From Natronococcus sp. CG52 (GTDB lineage: Archaea; Halobacteriota; Halobacteria; Halobacteriales; Natrialbaceae): a stretch of DNA of 64,000 nucleotides. The position numbers and the translations under genes are program-made. Where the stretch lies: NCBI RefSeq assembly GCF_023913515.1, contig NZ_CP099393.1, forward strand, positions 62,001 to 126,000, read 5' to 3'. The notes under the pieces were generated by a model that saw nothing but the letters and a program-made list of their open reading frames with translations, searched no databases and was not told the origin of the DNA. This document shows positions 1 to 8,162 of the stretch, piece by piece; position 1 is the first letter of the stretch, and each line of letters opens with the position of its first letter.

Positions 1-513
1 CTCGAGGGGCTCGTCGGGATCGAACCGCTCGTTGAACAGCTCCGCGATCGCCTCGCGGGATTTGTGGATCGCGGGCGCGACGATGTGCGAGGGCGCCTCG
101 TCGGCCACCTGGAGGACCCACTCACCGAGGTCAGTCTCGACGACGTCGACGCCGTCCGCTTCCAGCGCGCCGTTGAGTTCGATCTCCTCGCTGGTCATCG
201 ACTTGCTCTTGACGACCCGGTCGGCGTCGCGGTCGGCGGCGACCGATCTGATGTACTCGTTGGCGTCCGCGGCATCGTCGGCAACGTACACCGTGCCGCC
301 GTTGTCCTCGACGGTTTCGATCAGTTGGTCAAGTAGTTCGGGGAGCCGCTCGATGGCGTCCTCTTTGATCGCCCGCGCCTCGCGCTTCAGCGCCTCGTAG
401 TCCTCGAGGTCAGCGACTGACTCGTACCGGCCTTCGTTAAAGGCTTGCGTGTTCTCCGCGACGGCCGCTCCCTCGGTCCGCAAGAGTTCGCGAATTTCGT
501 CTGCCGTCGCCAT
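1..513 (-). CDS. lutB: LutB-like iron-sulfur L-lactate oxidation protein (3' end outside window)
   Basis: Only the first 171 residues lie in the window; the gene continues past base 1. The N-terminal LUD region is clear: the motif KSKSMTSEEIELN (about residues 97-109) and the stretch ending APSHIVAPAIHK are typical of LutB/YkgF proteins, which carry 4Fe-4S clusters further downstream. The ATG at 513-511 is one base beyond the lutC stop (TAA-G-ATG), so the two genes are almost certainly one operon. In the family, LutA, LutB and LutC together oxidise L-lactate to pyruvate. That fits the neighbouring rhamnose island, whose proposed pathway yields L-lactate. The iron-sulfur half cannot be seen here. 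Confidence 0.88.
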   Translation of the reverse strand, partial: MATADEIRELLRTEGAAVAENTQAFNEGRYESVADLEDYEALKREARAIKEDAIERLPELLDQLIETVEDNGGTVYVADDAADANEYIRSVAADRDADRVVKSKSMTSEEIELNGALEADGVDVVETDLGEWVLQVADEAPSHIVAPAIHKSREAIAELFNERFDPDEPLE

Positions 514-514
514 C

Positions 515-1042
515 TTACGCACCCGCCTCGAGGACGATAACGTGGACGTCTCGCGGCCCGTGAGCTCCCTTCACGAGCGCGCCCATGTCCGCCGTGGCGC
601 TCGGTCCGGTCGCCAGAATCGCACTGTCGCTCCCGTCGGAACGGTTGAACTCCTCGTGAAGCGTGTCCATCGCGGCGTCCATGTCCGCGACGATGTCCCC
701 CTCGCGAACCACGGCCACGTGGCGATCGACGAAGAGACTCACCAGTTCGCTGGCCCGATCGGTCAGCGACAGCACCAGCGAGCCGTAGTCGGCGACACCC
801 AGTTGTGCCCCCGTCACGCCGGTCGTCGCCTCGCGCAGCGCCGCCGGCGTAGGATCGACCGTGACGGCCGTTTCAGTCAGCGAAAGCACTGGGTCGTCGA
901 ACGTCTCCTCGAGCGCGACACCCACGGCGGGCGCCGCGACCGTCTCGTCGATCAGTTCGCGGAACCCGTCCTCGTCGACGCGGGTAACGCGGACGCCCAG
1001 GTCGTCGAGCGACGACTCGAGCGATGAGAGTCTGGCAGTCAT
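515..1042 (-). CDS. lutC: LutC-like LUD domain protein
   Basis: This 175-residue protein has the size and fold signature of LutC/YkgG: an acidic start MTARLSSLESSLDDL, a central GAQLGVADYGSLVLSL motif and the C-terminal ATGPSATADMGALVKGAHGP motif of LUD domains. A longer frame opens upstream, but the extra 34 residues are basic and unlike the family, so the ATG at 1042 is preferred. It is the first gene of a minus-strand lut operon, one base ahead of lutB. In the family it supports oxidation of L-lactate to pyruvate in the cytoplasm. Its first codons and upstream region recur, diverged, at 12429-12515. Confidence 0.85.
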   Translation of the reverse strand: MTARLSSLESSLDDLGVRVTRVDEDGFRELIDETVAAPAVGVALEETFDDPVLSLTETAVTVDPTPAALREATTGVTGAQLGVADYGSLVLSLTDRASELVSLFVDRHVAVVREGDIVADMDAAMDTLHEEFNRSDGSDSAILATGPSATADMGALVKGAHGPRDVHVIVLEAGA

Positions 1043-1288
1043 CAGTATGGAGAGACTGGTGTTACACCGCCATTTAGCTTTGGTTCGCATTCGGTTCGCA
1101 CGGCGAACATCGGAATCGACTGTTCGTTGACGAGACCACCTCACAGTTCCGTCAAGTCGAACGGCCGCTCTCTCCGCTTTCGAACCAGCGACGTTCGAAT
1201 CGTATTCGTCACGATATCGGACTCCGTGGTATCAGTCGACGAAATCTTTATTAGATGAGACATCCGAACTCAGAGCGAGAGCACCACA
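1043..1288. promoter_or_regulatory. Divergent promoter region between lutCB and the sugar ABC transporter
   Basis: The 246 bases separate the minus-strand lut operon from the plus-strand transporter genes. An A/T-rich CTTTATTAG near 1248-1256 sits about 35-40 bases before the ABC ATPase start and is a reasonable TATA element. On the lut side, bases 1043-1095 are the part duplicated near 12.5 kb, which argues that the lut promoter lies there. No gene is supported within the gap. Confidence 0.5.
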
Positions 1289-2053
1289 ATGGCGACTGAT
1301 TACGACTCCGTCGAACCGCTGTTGCGAATGAAAGACATTCACAAGTGGTACGGTTCGGTCCACGCGCTGAAGGGCGTCGACTTGCAGGTGTACCCGGGCG
1401 AAATCCTCGGGCTGCTCGGCGACAACGGTGCCGGAAAGTCGACGCTGATCGAGATGATCGCCGGTGTCCACCAGCCGACGGAGGGTGATATCTTCTGGAA
1501 AGGTGAACACACCGAAATTTCGTCGGTCAACAACGCCCGGGAGCTGAGCATCGAGACCGTGTTTCAGGATCAAGCGGTCGTCGAGGGCCGGAGCGTCGCA
1601 CAGAACGTCTTCCTCGGACGCGAGTTGACGAAAGGAGTCGGGCCCGTTCATCTGCTTGATAAACCGCAGATGCGCGAGGAAGCGGAGAGCGTCACGCAGA
1701 GTCTCGGTCTGGACATCGCCTCGCCCGAACAGGAGGTCCGCTTCTGTTCCGGCGGAGAGAAACAGGGCGTCGCAATCGCTCGGGCGATGTACTTCGACGC
1801 GGAGCTCGTCATCATGGACGAGCCGACGACTGCACTGGCCATCTCCGGTGTCCGTAAGGTCCTCGATTTCATCGAACAGTTGGCGGAGTCCGGGACAGCC
1901 GTAATCTTCATTTCTCACAACCTTCCCCACGCTTACGACATCTGTGAACGGTTCGTCGTCTTCTCGCGGGGTGATAAGGTGGGCGACGTCCGGAAGGAGG
2001 AGACCGACGTCGACGAACTCGAGGGAATGCAGGCAGGACTTCCGGACGACTAA
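1289..2053 (+). CDS. Sugar ABC transporter ATP-binding protein (single ABC domain)
   Basis: The 254-residue protein is a complete ABC ATPase with Walker A GDNGAGKST (residues 44-52), Q-loop Q93, signature SGGEKQ (154-159) and Walker B ELVIMDEP (172-179). It resembles the sugar CUT2 ATPases of the RbsA/XylG type. Those usually carry two ABC domains in about 500 residues, while this protein has one and so presumably acts as a homodimer. The receptor and permease genes follow on the same strand (gaps of 157 and 210 bases). The catabolic context points to uptake of L-rhamnose or a rhamnoside, but the sequence alone does not fix the substrate. Confidence 0.9.
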   Translation: MATDYDSVEPLLRMKDIHKWYGSVHALKGVDLQVYPGEILGLLGDNGAGKSTLIEMIAGVHQPTEGDIFWKGEHTEISSVNNARELSIETVFQDQAVVEGRSVAQNVFLGRELTKGVGPVHLLDKPQMREEAESVTQSLGLDIASPEQEVRFCSGGEKQGVAIARAMYFDAELVIMDEPTTALAISGVRKVLDFIEQLAESGTAVIFISHNLPHAYDICERFVVFSRGDKVGDVRKEETDVDELEGMQAGLPDD

Positions 2054-2210
2054 TTCGCGGTAGTCCGCTCAGGTTAGACTGGGTCTGTGTATACAGTCCG
2101 AATCGTCGTTTCGACTCTTTCAGCACTGTCCGCGATCGATTAGAGTTTTGGTGCTAATTGAAAAACAGGAAAGATTTTTACCCTTCTACTTGAATACGGT
2201 AAACGTACAT

Positions 2211-3353
2211 ATGGTAGACGATAGCAACAGTCGAGTAGAGAGGCGAGACCTCTTGAAAGGTATTGGTGCAGCGGGTGTGGCAGGACTGGCTGGCTGTATG
2301 GGCGACGATAACGGTGACGGGCGGCCGTTTTACCCGCACACGATCTGGGGCATGTACGGCGCCTGGGAGGAAGCATACGTACAGGGCGGCGAGTTCTACG
2401 CGGAGGACCACGATTTCGAGTTCGATAACTACAATACCGGCGGTACAGAGGAGGAACAGATCTCACACATCCAGACGTTCATGCAACAGGGCGCCGATGG
2501 CATTCTCATCGGTCCGGTCTCCGCGACGGCGACGGCGGGACAGGTCGAGACCGCGGTCGACGACGGCATTCCGGTGATTGCTGCCAACTCCGACATCGAG
2601 ACAGAAGCGCTCACGATGAGCGTCTACATCGGAAACGAACCCGCCTGTGAGGAGTTGGGTGAGGAAATCGTCGACTACCTCGAGACGGAGGTCGGCTCCG
2701 ACGGCGAGATTGGGGGGACCGTCATCGACCTTCAGGGTGACCTCGGGATGAGCATCGGTATCGAGCGAGAGGAAGGGTTCCAGAACGCCATGGAGGGCCA
2801 CGACGGGATCGACGTACGGCAAATTAGCGCCGGCTTCAACAGGGAGCCGGCACAGGAGGACACCTATTCCCTGCTCCAGTCCGAGGACGGCGAGATCGAT
2901 GCAATCTTCGCCGCCAACAGCGAGATGGCGATCGGTGCTGCGAACGCCCTTGACACGTATGGGATGGACCCCGGCGACGTGTTCATCGCATCGATGGATG
3001 GCGGACCGGCGCTGATCGACCACATGGACGAGGGGTGGGTTCAGCGGGGTTTCTCCCAGCCAACCCAGTACTACCTCCCGATCGCGATGCACTATCTGGA
3101 GATCGCCCAAACCGAAGGCGAGGACGCACTCCCCGAGGTTGGCGAAGAGATCACCACGGACGATTTCGAAATCAGCGGCGGTGAACACCTCGGAACGAAC
3201 ATCTGGGCGGAACAGGACTGGGCGCCGGCCGAGATCCGCGAACGGCACGGACATCGGTGGTTCCAGACGAACGGCCGGTTGTTAACGCCCGACAACTACG
3301 ACGATCCCGCCAACTGGGGTGTTGTCTTTGCCGACGAGGCGGACGACGACTGA
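2211..3353 (+). CDS. Sugar-binding lipoprotein of the ABC transporter
   Basis: This is a 380-residue substrate-binding protein of the periplasmic-binding-protein type 1 (RbsB-like) fold. The start at 2211 gives a proper signal: RRDLLKGIGAAG then LAGC with lipobox Cys29, so it is probably Tat-exported and lipid-anchored outside the membrane. A longer frame from 2148 adds 21 residues before the signal and is rejected. Motifs such as GADGILIGPVSATAT and IPVIAANSDIETEAL are typical sugar-receptor segments. It lies between its ATPase and permease. The likely ligand is rhamnose or a short rhamnoside, inferred only from context. Confidence 0.9.
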   Translation: MVDDSNSRVERRDLLKGIGAAGVAGLAGCMGDDNGDGRPFYPHTIWGMYGAWEEAYVQGGEFYAEDHDFEFDNYNTGGTEEEQISHIQTFMQQGADGILIGPVSATATAGQVETAVDDGIPVIAANSDIETEALTMSVYIGNEPACEELGEEIVDYLETEVGSDGEIGGTVIDLQGDLGMSIGIEREEGFQNAMEGHDGIDVRQISAGFNREPAQEDTYSLLQSEDGEIDAIFAANSEMAIGAANALDTYGMDPGDVFIASMDGGPALIDHMDEGWVQRGFSQPTQYYLPIAMHYLEIAQTEGEDALPEVGEEITTDDFEISGGEHLGTNIWAEQDWAPAEIRERHGHRWFQTNGRLLTPDNYDDPANWGVVFADEADDD

Positions 3354-3522
3354 GACTCGAGCCGCTGCAGACGCCACCAGCAGCGCGAACGACTGCGAAA
3401 TCGATTCGAATTCGATTCGAAAACGATAGGCGGTCCGGAATCGGTATCCCGATTTGCGCAACGAACGTCGATGCTGTCGACAGTTATTTTCCGCGTAATT
3501 GTACCTCGTCCCGACAACAACG

Positions 3523-3530
3523 TTTATATA
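3523..3530 (+). promoter_or_regulatory. TATA-box candidate for the permease gene
   Basis: TTTATATA lies 34-41 bases before the permease ATG in a 210-base gap. This suggests the permease can be transcribed separately from the ATPase and receptor genes. Confidence 0.5.
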
Positions 3531-3563
3531 TGATGGTTTTGAACGGATTGGTAGAGGTCCGAG

Positions 3564-4577
3564 ATGCAACTAGACTTGCAAGGAATCGACGCACTGACGG
3601 ACGGAGAGACATCGACACGGACGAAATTATTTCTTGTCGATAATTTTATCTGGGTACTACTGGTACTGACGACGATCGCCTTCGGCATTCTCAACGGCCC
3701 GCAGTTCTTCAACTACTCAAATCTTCAGTTCATCGTTTTCGCGAGCGTGATGCTCAGCTTCCTGGTTATGGCGGAGGGGATCTGTCTGCTGAGCGGTAAT
3801 TTCGACCTCTCGGTCGGGCAGGCAGCGGGTTTCGCGGGAATGCTCAACGCGATGCTGTTGACGAGCTGGGCGCCGTGGATGCCGTGGTATCTCGGCGTCG
3901 CGACGATCCTCTTCGTCGGCGCCGTGATCGGTGCGACGAACGGCTTCTTCATCGCGTACATGGACCTGAACCCGTTCCTAGTGACCCTGGGAACGTTTTT
4001 CATCCTCCAGTACGCGATGCTCGAGATCAGTCTCAACCCGATCAGCGGACTCCCCGACGCGTACCTCGCGCTCGGTGGCGACACGCTTGCGGGCGTTCCG
4101 ATCGCGATCTTCCTGCTCGTCGTCACGGCCGTGCTCCTGCACGTACTGTTGCGTCACACGCGATTCGGGAGTAACGTTTACTCCGTCGGTGGCGATCCGG
4201 AAGCGTCCAGCCGCGTCGGTATCAGCAAGACGCGGACGATCTTCCTCGTCTTCGTGCTCTCCGGGATGCTCAGCGCATTTTCCGGGCTGCTCTACACCGG
4301 ATTTCTCAGCTCAGCGACGCCGGGGATGGCCGACGGAGCCCTGTTCATGGCGTTTGCCGGTGCGGTCATCGGCGGTGCGAGCCTCTCGGGCGGCCGCGGA
4401 TCGATTATTAACATGATTGGTGGGGCATTACTCATCGGTGTGTTCGACGCTGGCCTCGTTCAGACGGGCCTGAGCGGCAACCAGGTCAACATTTTCTTCG
4501 GCGTGCTGGTGATCGTCGCGATCATCATCAACCGCTATCGCGAGCAGAAGCGAGACGACCTGTTGACGCCGAGCTGA
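3564..4577 (+). CDS. Sugar ABC transporter permease (RbsC-like)
   Basis: This 337-residue hydrophobic protein belongs to the BPD_transp_2 family. It has about ten membrane segments and the conserved LLSGNFDLSVGQAAGFAGM region (about residues 74-92) and GGASLSGGRGS region (about 272-282) of ribose-type permeases. The cytoplasmic N-terminus is unusually acidic, as expected in a halophile. No second permease gene follows, so the channel is probably a homodimer paired with the single-domain ATPase upstream. It ends the transporter group; the exported rhamnosidases come next. Confidence 0.88.
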   Translation: MQLDLQGIDALTDGETSTRTKLFLVDNFIWVLLVLTTIAFGILNGPQFFNYSNLQFIVFASVMLSFLVMAEGICLLSGNFDLSVGQAAGFAGMLNAMLLTSWAPWMPWYLGVATILFVGAVIGATNGFFIAYMDLNPFLVTLGTFFILQYAMLEISLNPISGLPDAYLALGGDTLAGVPIAIFLLVVTAVLLHVLLRHTRFGSNVYSVGGDPEASSRVGISKTRTIFLVFVLSGMLSAFSGLLYTGFLSSATPGMADGALFMAFAGAVIGGASLSGGRGSIINMIGGALLIGVFDAGLVQTGLSGNQVNIFFGVLVIVAIIINRYREQKRDDLLTPS

Positions 4578-4749
4578 TCGTCCTCGGAAGCTCGGTTTCG
4601 ACCCGCCCCGAACGCCACCGGATCGACGCCTGTTACGGGCATCCCGAACACGCTACGTCATCGTCTCGCCGACTGTTCGCTGCTGATCTGTCGACGGGAA
4701 CGGATCGATCGGTACGCCGGTAATGTCATTATCCGTCAGAAAACCTTAT

Positions 4750-4798
4750 CAATAAATATAATGTATAAGCAACTTGTACTTGGTGTTAGATACCAAGT
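4750..4798 (+). promoter_or_regulatory. Promoter and inverted-repeat operator candidate before the GH78 rhamnosidase gene
   Basis: An A/T-rich AATAAATATAATG (4750-4762) resembles a TATA element. Just downstream is a perfect 7-bp inverted repeat, ACTTGGT at 4778-4784 and ACCAAGT at 4792-4798, with a 7-base spacer. Its place between TATA and the start codon at 4855 suits repression by a dimeric regulator. The IclR protein encoded in this island is an obvious candidate, but that is inference. Confidence 0.45.
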
Positions 4799-4854
4799 GA
4801 CGAGCAACCCTCTCGATCGACACGGAGAGCGGATCGCTCGACGAAGACGTACCC

Positions 4855-7800
4855 ATGAGTGACAATCATACCGATTCGACGGCAGCGGAATCGCACATGA
4901 CCGACGAACCACCGACCGGTCACATCGACCGTCGGGACTATTTGCGGTACACGGGCACGCTCGCGGGCGGTTCGGTGATAGCCGGATACGCCACGCAACC
5001 CGCAGGGGCCAGCGGCGGGACGAGCAACGACGACTCCGAGCCCTTCGGGCCGACGAACCTGCGAGTGGAGTACGACCAAGACCCGAACAACGTGCTCCCC
5101 ACCGCGGGCGCATCGAATGACGCACTCGAGGCGCCGCGGTTTTCCTGGGAGGTGACAGGTCCGCGAGGCGCCGCCCAGTCGGCGTACCGCATCCTCGTTG
5201 CGGACAGTCGGGAGGCCCTCGAGCGCGGCGATGGCACCGTCTGGGACAGCGGCACGGTCGAATCCTCGCGGTCGGTCAACGTCCTGTACAACGGCGAGCC
5301 GCTCGATTCCGACACGACCTACTACTGGACCGTGCGGATCTGGGACGGCGACGAGGCGAGCGACTGGAGCGAGCCGGCGCAGTTCGTGACGGCACTTCCT
5401 CACGACGGCGAGCACTGGGAGGGCGAGTGGATAGGTCCCGACTACGGCGAGTGGGACGAGGACGACCCGATCGACTATGATTTCCTCGAGGAGGGCGACT
5501 ACGACGACCGTCCCGAACCGCTGCTGCGAAACGAGTTCGACCTCGAGAGGGAGGTCGAGGAGGCGAGGATTCATATCAGTGGTCTGGGATGTTACGAACT
5601 GTACCTCAACGGCGAGCGTGTTGGTGACCGCGTCCTCGAGCCCGCCCAGACGCAATATGACGAGCGGGTACTCTACTCGACGTACGACGTGACCGAGTAT
5701 CTGGCGAAGGAGACGAACGCTATCGGGGTCGCCTTAGGTCGCCTCCGCTTCGGCGAGATGGTCGCGGACAATGGCTCTTGGAGGTGGAGCCACGCTCCAT
5801 GGTGGAGTGATCCGCAACTGCTGGTCCAGCTGAACGTCGAGTTCGCCGACGGAACGAGCACGTCGATCGTCACTGACGACGACTGGCGAATGACCGACGG
5901 GCCGACGCAGTTCGACTCGCTGTTCGCCGGAGAGATATACGACGCCCGGGAGGAGAAACGGGGGTGGACGGAGCCGAACTACGACGACGGCGATTGGGAG
6001 ACGTCGCCGATCGCCGACGACCCCGACGCGGAGATTTCGCCCCAGCACGTCCAGCCGATGCGAGTGCGCGCCACCCTCGACCCCGTCGAGATCACCGAGC
6101 CCGAGGAGGGCGTCTACGTCGTCGACTTCGGACAGGTCATGACCGGCTGGGCGGAGTTGACCGTCGACGGCGAGGCGGGGACCGGAGTCACCGTCAGTTA
6201 CGGCGAGAAGCTCAACGACGACGGTACGGTAGACAACTCCAACTTCCTCGTTGCGGCCCCGATGCAACGGGACCACTACGTTCTCGAGGGCGACGGACCG
6301 GAGACCTGGGAGCCGAGTTACAGCTACAAGGGCTTCCGGTACGTGCAGGTCGAAGGCTACCCCGGCGAACCGAGCCCCGGCGACTTCGAGGCGAAGTACG
6401 TCTACACCGCCTTCGACGAGGGCGTCAAAAGCGGCTTCGAGTCCTCCAACGAACTGCTCAATCGGATCCACGAGAACACGTTGTGGGCGTACCGCAATAA
6501 CATGCAGGGCCTGCCGACGGACACCCCAAAACTCGAGAAGAACGGGTGGACCGGCGACGCCCAGCTGACCGCGGAGGCGGGGATCTACAACTACGACATG
6601 GCTCGGTTCTGGAGGAAGTGGCTCCGCGACTTCGCCGACGCCCAGCGCGAGGACGGCGAGGTCCCGACCGTCGTTCCTCACAACACTGAATACAGCATTC
6701 TCGGCTTCGAACCGAATTTCGGCGCCGTGCTGGGTCCCACGCCCGGTTGGGACGCGGCGTTCATCCTCATCCCGTGGTGGGTCTACCAGTACTACGGCGA
6801 CGAGCGGATCCTCGAGACGCACTACGAGGACTGGAAGCAGTACATCGACTGGATCCAGCAGTATTCCGAGGGAGACGTTCTTGAGGACCTTCCCGACCAG
6901 ATGTCGGGTGATGAAGAGGCTATCCGCACCTTCGAGGACAGCCACGTCCTCCCGGTCGGGCTCGGCGACTGGGGCGGTGCACCGCTGACCGACACGGACG
7001 ACGGATACGGCGGTAGCGGCGACGAGGTGCCGATCACCTCCACGGCCTACTACTACCGGTTCGCGAAGGCGCTCGCCGAGACCGCCGCGCTCATCGGCGA
7101 AGACGAGGAGGCCGCCGAGTGGGACGCCCTCGCCGAGGAGATTCGCGAGGACTTCAACGACGAGTTCCTTGATACGGAGCGGGGCTACTACCGGACCGGC
7201 CAGCACGAGGCGTACCTCCAGACCTCGAACCTCCTCCCGCTCGCGTTCGATATGGTTCCGGAGGAATACGAGGGCATCGTTGTCGAGAACCTCGTCGGGG
7301 ACGTGATGGAGACCCACGACGGCCACCTTAACACCGCGACACTCGGGACGAAGTACCTCCTTCCGGTCCTCACGGAGTACGGCCACCACGACGTCGCCTA
7401 CACGGTGGCGACGCAGACGGACTACCCCAGCTGGGGACTTTGGATCGAGGAGGGCCGGACGTCGCTGCTCGAGTTCTGGGAGCTCGACTCCCGCTCGTGG
7501 AACCACCACTTCCTCGGAGTGACCGACGAGTGGTTCTACAAGCACCTCGCGGGCATTCAGGTCGACGAACCCGGCTTCGAGCACGTCCGAATCGCCCCGA
7601 AGCCGGTCGGTGATCTCGAGTCGGCGAGCGGGAAAACCGATACCGTCAGGGGCGTCGTCGAGTCCAGTTGGGAACTCGTCGAGTCGCCCGGTGAGGGCCG
7701 GGGGATTCGTCTCGAGGTGACGATCCCCGGGAACGCGACGGCGACCGTCGAGATTCCGGCGCTCGGCGCCGAGCGGGCCCGAGTCCGGGAGAGCGGCACG

Positions 7801-7935
7801 AACATCTGGAACAACGGTAACCGGACGAACCGGGACCACCCCGGAATCGAATCGGTCGAGCGAACGGACGAGGCCGTCGTCGTCGAGGTCGGCGCCGGCG
7901 AGTACGCGTTCGAACTCGAGCGGATCGGGAACTGA
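4855..7935 (+). CDS. Tat-exported alpha-L-rhamnosidase, GH78 type
   Basis: The 1,026-residue protein begins with a twin-arginine signal (RRDYLRYTG, about residues 26-34). It follows bacterial GH78 architecture: Fn3-like N-terminal domain (about 60-190), a carbohydrate-binding beta domain with YELYLNGERVGD (about 240-255), then the (alpha/alpha)6 catalytic domain. The catalytic signature reads TDTPKLEKNGWTGD, with acids D556, E561 and D568 matching the DCPQR-E--GWTGD motif of the family. A C-terminal beta-sandwich with GFEHVRIAPKP follows. It should release terminal L-rhamnose outside the cell to feed the adjacent transporter. The polymer is unknown; plant rhamnogalacturonan and algal ulvan are both plausible. 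Confidence 0.88.
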   Translation: MSDNHTDSTAAESHMTDEPPTGHIDRRDYLRYTGTLAGGSVIAGYATQPAGASGGTSNDDSEPFGPTNLRVEYDQDPNNVLPTAGASNDALEAPRFSWEVTGPRGAAQSAYRILVADSREALERGDGTVWDSGTVESSRSVNVLYNGEPLDSDTTYYWTVRIWDGDEASDWSEPAQFVTALPHDGEHWEGEWIGPDYGEWDEDDPIDYDFLEEGDYDDRPEPLLRNEFDLEREVEEARIHISGLGCYELYLNGERVGDRVLEPAQTQYDERVLYSTYDVTEYLAKETNAIGVALGRLRFGEMVADNGSWRWSHAPWWSDPQLLVQLNVEFADGTSTSIVTDDDWRMTDGPTQFDSLFAGEIYDAREEKRGWTEPNYDDGDWETSPIADDPDAEISPQHVQPMRVRATLDPVEITEPEEGVYVVDFGQVMTGWAELTVDGEAGTGVTVSYGEKLNDDGTVDNSNFLVAAPMQRDHYVLEGDGPETWEPSYSYKGFRYVQVEGYPGEPSPGDFEAKYVYTAFDEGVKSGFESSNELLNRIHENTLWAYRNNMQGLPTDTPKLEKNGWTGDAQLTAEAGIYNYDMARFWRKWLRDFADAQREDGEVPTVVPHNTEYSILGFEPNFGAVLGPTPGWDAAFILIPWWVYQYYGDERILETHYEDWKQYIDWIQQYSEGDVLEDLPDQMSGDEEAIRTFEDSHVLPVGLGDWGGAPLTDTDDGYGGSGDEVPITSTAYYYRFAKALAETAALIGEDEEAAEWDALAEEIREDFNDEFLDTERGYYRTGQHEAYLQTSNLLPLAFDMVPEEYEGIVVENLVGDVMETHDGHLNTATLGTKYLLPVLTEYGHHDVAYTVATQTDYPSWGLWIEEGRTSLLEFWELDSRSWNHHFLGVTDEWFYKHLAGIQVDEPGFEHVRIAPKPVGDLESASGKTDTVRGVVESSWELVESPGEGRGIRLEVTIPGNATATVEIPALGAERARVRESGTNIWNNGNRTNRDHPGIESVERTDEAVVVEVGAGEYAFELERIGN

Positions 7936-8162
7936 CTCGGTCCACGGCGTCCTCGACGACGGCGAACACGACCATCTCAGCGGCCGTTTGCATCGGCTCG
8001 TCGATACCGCCGGCGACGCGGTCGATGGCTCTCGAACGCTTTTTTCTCTAGCTCGCTTTATATTAGTGTTGGGCACAGTAACAAATTCCGAGAAGATTGT
8101 GGTTTCTTATCACACCTAGACGAGACCGACTAGTCGGCAGACTGCCAGAAACGGTGATCGAA

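Noticed and set aside
5734-8076. Long minus-strand open frame of 780 codons opposite the GH78 gene
   Set aside because: It is the high-GC shadow of the rhamnosidase frame. Its composition (Val, Arg, Leu repeats without domains) is unlike a protein, while the opposite strand has clear catalytic motifs.
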